NCBI GenBank assembly: GCA_003451975.1 | Contig: DMIX01000343.1 | Location: forward strand, 1 to 6,917 | DNA length: 6,917 nt | Direction of reading: 5' to 3' | DNA from: Propionibacteriaceae bacterium | GTDB lineage: Bacteria; Actinomycetota; Actinomycetes; Propionibacteriales; Propionibacteriaceae | Part shown: one piece after another, positions 1-4,898 of the stretch | Layout: each line of letters starts with the position of its first letter | Numbering within the stretch: the first letter of the stretch is position 1 | Position numbers and translations under genes: made by a program | Notes under the pieces: model-generated | The model's database searches: none | Told to the model about the DNA's origin: nothing | Seen by the model: the letters and a program-made list of their open reading frames with translations, nothing else

Positions 1-338
1 GTGTGGATGTGCGCACGGTCTTGAAGCTCGACCCGCGGCTGTCACCGGTCAAGGTGGCGGTGTTGCCGCTGTCGCGCAACGCCGATCTGTCACCCAAGGC
101 TCGCGACGTGGCTTCGCAGTTGCGGAAGTTCTGGAACGTCGAGTTCGACGATGCCCAAGCCATCGGGCGCCGCTACCGCCGTCAGGACGAGATCGGCACC
201 CCGTACTGCGTCACCGTCGACTTCGACACACTCGAAGACCACTCGGTGACGGTGCGTGAGCGCGACTCCATGGCGCAGCAGCGAGTGGCCATCGATCAGC
301 TTCAGACCTATCTGGCCGGACGCCTGCCCGGCTGCTGA
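1..338 (+). CDS. glyS: Glycyl-tRNA synthetase, C-terminal fragment (5' truncated by window edge)
   Basis: This is the 3' end of a class II glycyl-tRNA synthetase of the single-chain (alpha2) type, which charges tRNA-Gly with glycine in the cytosol. Codons are read from base 3; the true start lies upstream, so the GTG at base 3 is internal. The roughly 111 visible residues are the C-terminal anticodon-binding domain. It opens with a [12 protein letters not shown] strand. The family-typical run follows: [15 protein letters not shown], then VDFDTLED, then VTVRERDSM with downstream Q and R residues. It ends RLPGC at TGA 336-338, a normal family terminus, so nothing suggests a broken gene. It converges on the methyltransferase gene, with only 12 nt between the two stop codons and no clear terminator. 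The catalytic domain is not visible; the family call is secure from this domain alone. Confidence 0.94.
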   Translation, partial: VDVRTVLKLDPRLSPVKVAVLPLSRNADLSPKARDVASQLRKFWNVEFDDAQAIGRRYRRQDEIGTPYCVTVDFDTLEDHSVTVRERDSMAQQRVAIDQLQTYLAGRLPGC

Positions 339-350
339 CCGGTCGCGCCT

Positions 351-938
351 TTACTGAGCCGGAGCGTGTCGCAGCGGGACGAAGGCGAAGCGATAGCCGG
401 TGACGGGCTCTCGGTGGAGGCCTTCGTAGTCGCGGTCGACGACCCACATGACTCCGGCAGCGGGCACCACCATGCGTCCGTGCAGCGAGAGCTGTTCCTC
501 CAGCTCGACAGGGATCTCGCCGGCATCGGCAGAAACCAGGATGCGGTCGAACGGCTCGCCACGCGGCACCCCGAGTAGGTGCGGATCCGCCTGCTCGATG
601 TGGGCCCAGCGTTGCAGTCCTTTGGGGAGATTGGCCCGCCCCATCGCGACCAGCTCGGGCACCAATTCGACCCCCACCACGGCGCCGTCAGGTCCGGTGA
701 GATGGGCCAGCAGCGCGGTGGTCCAGCCGGAGCCGCTCCCGATATCGAGGACCTTGTTACCCGATTCGACATGGAGGAGCTCCAGCATGAACTGGACCGT
801 CCACGGCTGCGAACAGGTGGCGCCGAAGCCGATCGGCAGCGGCTCGTCCAGGCCTGCTCGATCGCGGATCTCAGCGGGCAGGAAGTCTCGCCTCGGCAGT
901 GCCGAGAGAGCCGAGAGCACTCGCTGGCGATCATGCAT
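351..938 (-). CDS. pcm: Protein-L-isoaspartate O-methyltransferase family protein
   Basis: A 195-residue SAM-dependent methyltransferase. The family methylates isoaspartyl residues in aged proteins, starting their repair in the cytosol. Visible landmarks: an N-terminal ALPRRDFLP helix region; LPIGFGATCSQP around residues 34-45, matching the family's substrate-loop SQP motif; motif I VLDIGSGSGWTTALL at 63-77 for SAM binding; the acidic strand-2 end GVE at 89-91; FDRILVSA at 130-137; and FAFVPL near the C-terminus. Length fits the family (about 190-220). The start is set at ATG 938 because residue 1 begins the family homology. The frame stays open far upstream, but only as antisense of dusB. 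A -10-like box lies 6 nt before the ATG and there is no good Shine-Dalgarno. The gene is divergent from dusB (96 nt) and convergent with glyS. A related protein methyltransferase with other substrates remains possible. Confidence 0.88.
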   Translation of the reverse strand: MHDRQRVLSALSALPRRDFLPAEIRDRAGLDEPLPIGFGATCSQPWTVQFMLELLHVESGNKVLDIGSGSGWTTALLAHLTGPDGAVVGVELVPELVAMGRANLPKGLQRWAHIEQADPHLLGVPRGEPFDRILVSADAGEIPVELEEQLSLHGRMVVPAAGVMWVVDRDYEGLHREPVTGYRFAFVPLRHAPAQ

Positions 939-975
939 AGTTCCACAGTATCCGCGCAACGGCGTGCCGTGTCGC
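939..975 (-). promoter_or_regulatory. Candidate promoter of the methyltransferase gene, near-leaderless
   Basis: Read on the minus strand, GATACT (952-947) overlaps TACTGT (950-945). The first lies 17 nt after a -35-like GCGACA (975-970, four of six matches to TTGACA). TACTGT ends 6 nt before the ATG at 938, so transcription would begin at or very near the start codon. The only purine-rich stretch, GTGGAA, is short and would probably be at or upstream of the transcript start. This is inferred from sequence only. Confidence 0.45.
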
Positions 976-992
976 GATTGGGCGAGGCTACG

Positions 993-998
993 TAGACT
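993..998 (+). promoter_or_regulatory. Candidate -10 box of dusB
   Basis: TAGACT matches the TAnnnT actinobacterial -10 pattern and is the same hexamer found before dnaG. It lies 36 nt upstream of the dusB GTG, so the transcript would carry a leader of roughly 30 nt with a Shine-Dalgarno. No convincing -35 is visible at 16-19 nt upstream. Confidence 0.35.
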
Positions 999-1024
999 GG
1001 CCCGGTTCGGCTTAAAAGGGGGAC

Positions 1025-1030
1025 GGAGGT
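1025..1030 (+). promoter_or_regulatory. Shine-Dalgarno site of dusB
   Basis: GGAGGT lies 4 nt before the GTG at 1035 and is the only strong ribosome-binding site before any start in this window. It fixes GTG 1035 as the dusB start. The spacing is slightly short but workable. Confidence 0.75.
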
Positions 1031-1034
1031 CAAC

Positions 1035-2213
1035 GTGTACCCGGGATTGGTGTTGTCTCCACCAGCAGGCGGCGGGGTGCGGATCGACCCGCCGGTGGTG
1101 CTGGCCCCGATGGCTGGAATCACCAATGCCGCCTACCGCCAACTGTGTCGCGAGCAGGCTCAAGACGGCGGTGCCGGATCGGCGACCACCGCTCCAGGGC
1201 TGTACGTCTCGGAAATGATCACCTCCCGTGGGGTAGCCGAACGCATCCCCAAGACCTTCGACATGATCACCTTCGATGCCGGCGAGAGGGTGCGCTCTGT
1301 GCAGTTGTACGGAGTCGACGCCGACGTCATGGGAACCGCCGTCGACATTCTGTGCGCGGACTTCGGGGTCAACCATGTCGATCTGAACTTCGGCTGTCCG
1401 GTGCCCAAAGTCACCCGGCGAGGTGGCGGCGGAGTGCTTCCGTGGAAGCGGGATCGCTTGGCCGCAGTATTGACTGCAGCAGTCCGCGCCGCCGACCGCT
1501 ATGCGGTGCCGGTGACGATGAAGACCCGGCTGGGGATCGACGACGACCACCTCACCTATCGGGATGCCGGACGCATCGCCGAGGACTCCGGTTGCGCGGC
1601 GATCACGCTGCACGGACGCACCGTGCGGCAGGCCTATTCCGGTGAAGCCGATTGGGCACCGATCGCCGAACTGGTGGAGCTGCTGAGCATCCCCGTGCTG
1701 GGTAACGGCGACATCTGGGAAGCCTCGGATGCGGTGCGCATGGTGGAACAGACCGGATGCGCCGGCGTCGTGGTCGGACGTGGCTGTCTGGGTAGACCAT
1801 GGCTGTTTCGAGACCTGGCTGATGCTTTTGCAGGACGTGATCGCAGGACCCTGCCGACGCTGGGCGAGGTGGCGGCCATGGTGCGTCGCCACGCCGAGCT
1901 GCTCGTCGGGCTGTCGGGAGAGCGACACGGCCTGACCGATCTGCGCAAACACATGGCCTGGTATTTCAAGGGATTCGGGGTGGGCGGCGAGTTGCGACGT
2001 CGGTTGGCGATGGTGGCCTCCTTGGTCGAGTTGGACGACGCGCTCGCCCAGCTCGACCCGATGCAGGCTTTTCCGGCCACTGAACTCGGCCAGCCCCGTG
2101 GACGCCAGGGGACGCCTCGGGAGCGGGTAGTGCTTCCGTATGGCTGGCTGGATTCGACCAGTCTGGGCGACAGCGACATCAGCGACGCCGAATGTGACGT
2201 CTCCGGCGGCTAG
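1035..2213 (+). CDS. dusB: tRNA-dihydrouridine synthase B
   Basis: A 392-residue FMN- and NADPH-dependent enzyme that reduces uridine to dihydrouridine in the tRNA D-loop. The N-terminal TIM barrel shows VVLAPMAGITN (about 21-31), the FMN-binding start, and SEM at 59-61. LNFGCPVPKVTRRGGG follows at 117-132 with catalytic Cys121. Further motifs are MKTRLG at 162-167 (FMN-contacting lysine), TLHGRT at 191-196, GNGDI at 223-227 and VVGRGCLGRPW at 247-256 (phosphate-binding end of the barrel). A helical domain with KHMAWYFKGF (305-314) completes the Dus fold. The acidic tail ending SGG is typical of actinobacterial DusB. The start is a GTG with a strong Shine-Dalgarno. The gene is divergent from the methyltransferase gene and convergent with the first membrane-protein gene. 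No truncation is seen. Subfamily B rather than A or C is judged from motif style. Confidence 0.93.
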   Translation: MYPGLVLSPPAGGGVRIDPPVVLAPMAGITNAAYRQLCREQAQDGGAGSATTAPGLYVSEMITSRGVAERIPKTFDMITFDAGERVRSVQLYGVDADVMGTAVDILCADFGVNHVDLNFGCPVPKVTRRGGGGVLPWKRDRLAAVLTAAVRAADRYAVPVTMKTRLGIDDDHLTYRDAGRIAEDSGCAAITLHGRTVRQAYSGEADWAPIAELVELLSIPVLGNGDIWEASDAVRMVEQTGCAGVVVGRGCLGRPWLFRDLADAFAGRDRRTLPTLGEVAAMVRRHAELLVGLSGERHGLTDLRKHMAWYFKGFGVGGELRRRLAMVASLVELDDALAQLDPMQAFPATELGQPRGRQGTPRERVVLPYGWLDSTSLGDSDISDAECDVSGG

Positions 2214-2220
2214 TCCGCCG
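2204..2220. terminator. GC hairpin at the dusB stop codon, possible bidirectional terminator
   Basis: CGGCGG (2204-2209) and CCGCCG (2215-2220) form a perfect 6-bp all-GC stem with loop CTAGT, which contains the dusB TAG stop. An alternative pairing uses GGCGGC (2205-2210) with GCCGCC (2230-2235). No T-run follows on either strand, so this would be a weak or non-canonical terminator. It lies in the convergent region between dusB and the first membrane-protein gene. Confidence 0.35.
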
Positions 2221-2278
2221 AGCAGGTCCGCCGCCGGGCCCGCCTCGGTTGGTGTCAGGGGGTCGCGGTCGGCAGCGC

Positions 2279-2932
2279 TCAGTATTGGGAGATGAGCGGG
2301 AAGACGACGATGACGGCGTAGATGACCATGATCAGCGGCGCCAGCAGGCCCAGCACCAGGGCGAAGATGCCCGTGGCGCGCCCGCGTCCGAGGATCGCGG
2401 CGATCAGGCCGGTGATGGCGGCGGCCATGCCTACCCACGTGGCGACTTGCATGGCCATCATTGCGCCGGGCGCGCTCATCGAAGCGGCGGCGACGAGATC
2501 CTCACTGGAGATCGTGGTCGAACCGGTGGCGATCATGAGCTGTGCCATCAGATCAGCCAAGGGACCCATGGCGACCGTCGCGATGACGGTGCACGCTGCG
2601 ACCACGATCAAGGCGATGCGACCCAGCCAGGGGCTCTTGGCCGGCACCGGTGCGGCGGCGTACGCGGTGGGATATGCCGGCGGGTAGCTCTGGGCGGGTC
2701 CGGGATAGGGCTGAGTGGGCGGTGCATTCCACGGCTGTTGGGGGTAGCCGCCGGCAGGGTTGTAGCCAGGAGGTGTGGGAGCCGGGGAAGCGCCGCCGGG
2801 GTAGCCGGGCTGCTGTCCACCCGGAGGTGGGCCGTAGGCGCCCGGCGTCGGGTATGGCGGCTGCGGGACCGCGCCGGTGCCCTGCGGTCCAGTGGGGAAG
2901 GGGGGCTGCGATTCGGATCCCGGTGTCGACAT
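2279..2932 (-). CDS. Proline-rich three-helix membrane protein, function unknown (paralogue 1)
   Basis: A 217-residue protein I cannot assign to a function. Residues 1-98 are low-complexity and rich in Pro, Gly, Tyr and Gln, with PGY and PPY-type units and no signal peptide, so they are probably cytoplasmic. KSPWLG (99-104) leads into a hydrophobic segment at about 104-127. An Ala/Met/Ser-rich loop of about 30 residues follows, then helix 2 (about 160-181), the basic turn GRGR (182-185) and helix 3 (about 188-212), ending SQY. The positive-inside rule places the N-terminus and the GRGR turn in the cytoplasm. The helix-basic turn-helix end loosely resembles DUF4190-type proteins; that is only a resemblance. 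It resembles the protein at 4187-4744 in its MSTP start, SPW.G entry motif, GRGR turn and final helix. The start ATG 2932 lacks a Shine-Dalgarno but has TAGCCT 6 nt upstream. It is convergent with dusB and divergent from dgt. Confidence 0.85.
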   Translation of the reverse strand: MSTPGSESQPPFPTGPQGTGAVPQPPYPTPGAYGPPPGGQQPGYPGGASPAPTPPGYNPAGGYPQQPWNAPPTQPYPGPAQSYPPAYPTAYAAAPVPAKSPWLGRIALIVVAACTVIATVAMGPLADLMAQLMIATGSTTISSEDLVAAASMSAPGAMMAMQVATWVGMAAAITGLIAAILGRGRATGIFALVLGLLAPLIMVIYAVIVVFPLISQY

Positions 2933-2944
2933 GGAATCAGGCTA
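2933..2944 (-). promoter_or_regulatory. Candidate -10 box of paralogue 1, leaderless arrangement
   Basis: On the minus strand TAGCCT (2944-2939) ends 6 nt before ATG 2932, with no Shine-Dalgarno between. The block TAnnCTGAnnCC followed by ATGTCGAC recurs at the second membrane-protein gene, which strengthens the call. No clear -35 is seen; the expected -35 position falls in the inverted repeat at 2954-2983. Confidence 0.45.
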
Positions 2945-2953
2945 CTGGAAGTC

Positions 2954-2983
2954 TCGGCCCGGCGGTCAGCGGCACCGGGCCGA
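2954..2983. repeat. Perfect 9-bp inverted repeat between divergent genes
   Basis: TCGGCCCGG (2954-2962) and CCGGGCCGA (2975-2983) are exact reverse complements separated by 12 nt. The repeat sits in the 94-nt region between the divergent paralogue 1 and dgt genes. It covers the expected -35 area of paralogue 1 and lies just upstream of the dgt promoter area. It could be an operator or a hairpin; the sequence does not decide. Confidence 0.55.
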
Positions 2984-3014
2984 ATCCCGCGTCGAGCCTG
3001 TCGGTTTTTCCTGC

Positions 3015-3026
3015 GAAGATGGCCGC
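3015..3026 (+). promoter_or_regulatory. Weak -10-like box before dgt
   Basis: GAAGAT (3015-3020) keeps A2 and T6 of the -10 consensus but lacks the first T. It is preceded by TGC, giving an extended -10 flavour. It ends 6 nt before ATG 3027, the same distance as at both membrane-protein genes. No Shine-Dalgarno lies in the 12 nt before the ATG, so a leaderless transcript is plausible. Confidence 0.3.
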
Positions 3027-4151
3027 ATGAGCGAGGTGAACCGACGGGCCCAGGCCTGGGCGCGGACCATGGCCGGCCATAGCGACGGTGCCGTGGTGCG
3101 TGCTCACGCTGCGGCGGGTGCTGCGATGACGGCCGGTGTTGTTCAGACGCGCGATCAGCGCGAGGCCTGGGAGGCCGCCTGGTTGCGTCCCGGGGCCACC
3201 CTGGCTCATGGGGCCGGGAATCGTGCCCGCGCCGAGGAAGCGGATCCGCAGCGCACCTGTTTCGAGCGTGACCGCGATCGCATCGTGCATTCCACTGCCT
3301 TTCGGCGGTTGGCGGGCAAGACGCAGGTGGTGGTGTATCCGACCGACCACCAACGCACGCGACTGACGCACGCCTTGGAAGTGGCCCAGGTGGCGACCGC
3401 GATCGCACGCGGCGTGGGCGTGAATGTCACCCTCACCGATGCGATCGCGTTGGGCCATGACTGCGGTCACGGACCGGGGGGTCATGCGTCGGAGGAAGCC
3501 TTCGACGCCTTCCTGCCCGAGGGATACCATCACGGCCCCTGGGGTGCCGATGTGGTGCTGGCCGACCTCAACCTGTGCACCGAAACCCTCGATGGGATTC
3601 GGAATCACTCGTGGTCCAGCCCGACTCCGTCGACCATCGAAGGCGAGATCGTGAGTTGGGCCGACCGCATCGCCTATTGCGCACACGATCTGGAGGACGC
3701 GGTTGCAGCAGGCATCGTGAACCCGCAGGATCTTCCGGCTGTGGTCGTCGATGTGGCCGGGCGCACCCGAAGCGACCAGCTGGGGGTGTTCATCGAGTCG
3801 GTGATCGCAGCTACCACTCAGACCGGAACCGTCGGAATGTTCAGCGAACCTGCTGCGGCTCTTGCTGAGCTGCGAGCCTTCAACTATCAACGGATCTACA
3901 CCCGTGAGGAGTCACTGGCCCAAGCGGCGGCGGTGATCGACGTGCTGCGCGCGTTGGTGGCCTACTTCGCCGAAAATCCCACCCACATGCCCCCGGACTT
4001 CCATCAGGGCGTCCTGAGTGGCGCTGACCCGGTGCGCGCCGCGGTCACCTATGTGGCGGGCATGACCGACCGCTATGCCTTCGAGACGGCCATCGACCAC
4101 CTGGGTTGGAACCCTGATCGGGTGCCGCGGGGGATCGGTCGGGGTGCCTGA
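3027..4151 (+). CDS. dgt: Deoxynucleoside triphosphate triphosphohydrolase (Dgt family, HD domain), compact form
   Basis: A 374-residue HD-superfamily phosphohydrolase. The family cuts dNTPs, classically dGTP, to deoxynucleoside plus triphosphate and so trims dNTP pools. Metal ligands and catalytic residues are in order: H115 in RTRLTHALEVAQ, H144-D145 in GHDCGH, H153 and E156 in GGHASE, and D213 in SWADRIAYCAHD. FERDRDRIVHSTAFRRLAGKTQV (79-101) is the family's N-terminal signature, and GMTDRYA (345-351) is the C-terminal one. The usual HPPFGHAGE is here HGPGGHASE. The region after it is compact, with EGYHHGPWGADVV standing where longer members carry an F-x-H/N-x-x-Q-S-type stretch. ATG 3027 is preferred because the frame upstream to 2877 is antisense to the divergent gene's Pro-rich coding region and then intergenic. 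ATG 3069 is a less likely internal alternative. Location next to dnaG matches actinobacterial synteny. Substrate preference cannot be read from sequence. Confidence 0.87.
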   Translation: MSEVNRRAQAWARTMAGHSDGAVVRAHAAAGAAMTAGVVQTRDQREAWEAAWLRPGATLAHGAGNRARAEEADPQRTCFERDRDRIVHSTAFRRLAGKTQVVVYPTDHQRTRLTHALEVAQVATAIARGVGVNVTLTDAIALGHDCGHGPGGHASEEAFDAFLPEGYHHGPWGADVVLADLNLCTETLDGIRNHSWSSPTPSTIEGEIVSWADRIAYCAHDLEDAVAAGIVNPQDLPAVVVDVAGRTRSDQLGVFIESVIAATTQTGTVGMFSEPAAALAELRAFNYQRIYTREESLAQAAAVIDVLRALVAYFAENPTHMPPDFHQGVLSGADPVRAAVTYVAGMTDRYAFETAIDHLGWNPDRVPRGIGRGA

Positions 4152-4191
4152 CGGGGCGCTGGTGTCGCTAGTCGGCGATGGCCGCGTCAGG
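4147..4191. terminator. Inverted repeat containing both convergent stop codons, possible bidirectional terminator
   Basis: CCTGACG (4147-4153) and CGTCAGG (4185-4191) are perfect 7-bp complements, extendable by two G-C pairs past a bulged G at 4184. The left arm holds the dgt TGA (4149-4151). The right arm holds the TCA that reads as TGA for the second membrane-protein gene (4187-4189). The loop is about 26-31 nt. There is no T-run on either strand, so termination is inferred from position and symmetry only. Confidence 0.35.
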
Positions 4192-4744
4192 GCGCGATCA
4201 TCGGGGCGAGCGTCAAACCGACGTAGACGCCGACGAGAACGGGAGCGAGGATTCCGATCACCAGGGCCATCACTCCAGCGCCGCGTCCGCGACCGATGAT
4301 TGCGCCGACCAGGCCGAGAAGTGCCCCTGCGACGCCGAGCCAATAGGCGATGTTCACCAGCATGGCACCGTCGGGCGCGGCCTGTTCGAAGGCGTTGAGC
4401 ACCATCTGCACCATGGCCGGCGACACGGTCGGGTCGACGCCATGGCGAACCTGGCTGACGACCAGGGGAAGCGCGGCCTGCATCATGGCGCCGATCACCG
4501 ACATCGTGATGAGGATGGCAATAATCACCGTGACCAGCCCGACGTAGCCCGGCCAGGGGCTTCGCGTCGGTTTCCACCCGTGATAGGAGTTGCCGGTTCG
4601 CTGACTTCCGTCAAGATCGTCCTGGGGGTTTGCGCCCGATTGTTGACCACGCACGAGATCGGCGTAACTTGCGGCCGGACGCGGCTGGAGCGGACCACCG
4701 GGATTGGGTCGTGGCGGTGTCTGCTCTGGGCGCGGAGTCGACAT
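4187..4744 (-). CDS. Proline-rich three-helix membrane protein, function unknown (paralogue 2)
   Basis: A 185-residue protein of unknown function and likely paralogue of the gene at 2279-2932. The N-terminal part (1-60) is hydrophilic and Pro/Gln/Arg-rich, but less repetitive than in paralogue 1. RSPWPG (61-66) leads into helix 1 (about 67-90). An external loop of about 38 residues with little charge follows, then helix 2 (about 129-150), the GRGR turn (151-154) and helix 3 (about 157-180), ending PMIAP. Topology by the positive-inside rule is N-terminus and GRGR turn in the cytoplasm. The reading frame runs upstream to an ATG at 4804, but ATG 4744 is preferred. It gives the same MSTP start and ATGTCGAC codon context as paralogue 1, and a TACGCT box lies 6 nt before it. 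The gene is convergent with dgt (35 nt) and divergent from dnaG (154 nt). Confidence 0.84.
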   Translation of the reverse strand: MSTPRPEQTPPRPNPGGPLQPRPAASYADLVRGQQSGANPQDDLDGSQRTGNSYHGWKPTRSPWPGYVGLVTVIIAILITMSVIGAMMQAALPLVVSQVRHGVDPTVSPAMVQMVLNAFEQAAPDGAMLVNIAYWLGVAGALLGLVGAIIGRGRGAGVMALVIGILAPVLVGVYVGLTLAPMIAP

Positions 4745-4756
4745 GGCCTCAGCGTA
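4745..4756 (-). promoter_or_regulatory. Candidate -10 box of paralogue 2, leaderless arrangement
   Basis: On the minus strand TACGCT (4756-4751) ends 6 nt before ATG 4744. The spacer GAGGCC contains GAGG only 2 nt from the ATG, too close to act as a normal Shine-Dalgarno. Position and flanking bases match those of paralogue 1. No -35 is recognisable. Confidence 0.45.
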
Positions 4757-4840
4757 GCTGAAGCGGCTCGCCGCGCCGGCTGCCGACTGGGTGAATCCGC
4801 TCACGACCGGCGTGCCGCAGGCAGGCAGGGCGTTCGGGTG

Positions 4841-4881
4841 CTCGACCTAGGGCGCGGACGGCTGGGGACAGCGAGGTCGAG
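4841..4881. repeat. 8-bp inverted repeat upstream of dnaG
   Basis: CTCGACCT (4841-4848) and AGGTCGAG (4874-4881) are exact reverse complements 25 nt apart. The right arm ends 4 nt before the dnaG -10 candidate at 4886. The tail CTAG follows both halves in the forms GACCTAG and GTCCTAG. The same gap also holds three GCAG units at 4817-4828. An operator or a leader-less hairpin are both possible; nothing else is seen in the 154-nt gap apart from the promoter candidates. Confidence 0.4.
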
Positions 4882-4885
4882 GTCC

Positions 4886-4898
4886 TAGACTTCGGCCT
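4886..4898 (+). promoter_or_regulatory. Candidate -10 box of dnaG, leaderless arrangement
   Basis: TAGACT (4886-4891) ends 7 nt before the GTG at 4899, with no Shine-Dalgarno between. The same hexamer precedes dusB. A start at or next to the GTG would give a leaderless mRNA. No clear -35 stands at 16-18 nt; a partial GGGACA at 4865-4870 is only 15 nt away. Confidence 0.45.

Noticed and set aside
337..344. Palindrome GACCGGTC at the glyS stop as a terminator
   Set aside because: It has no loop, so it cannot form a normal RNA hairpin, and no T-run follows.
959..970. Inverted repeat ACGGC-GT-GCCGT in the pcm/dusB gap as an operator
   Set aside because: Five-base arms in GC-rich DNA are common by chance, and the outer bases do not pair.
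2877..3026. 50-codon upstream extension of dgt
   Set aside because: It is antisense to the start of the divergent membrane-protein gene, has no family match, and ATG 3027 has the shared -10 spacing.
2249..3082. 277-codon plus-strand frame over paralogue 1 and into dgt
   Set aside because: It is opposite the Pro-rich and transmembrane coding of paralogue 1 and overlaps the dgt start; it is rich in Arg/Gly/Asp with no domain.
2937..3890. 317-codon minus-strand frame over dgt
   Set aside because: It is antisense to the HD catalytic motifs and has no domain or start signal; a GC-driven shadow.
4745..4804. 20-codon upstream extension of paralogue 2 to ATG 4804
   Set aside because: ATG 4744 gives the same MSTP start and the same upstream box as paralogue 1; the extension would run through the promoter region.
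4817..4828. Three GCAG units as a phase-variable repeat
   Set aside because: Three units are too few to claim slippage, and the tract is not inside a coding region or promoter box.
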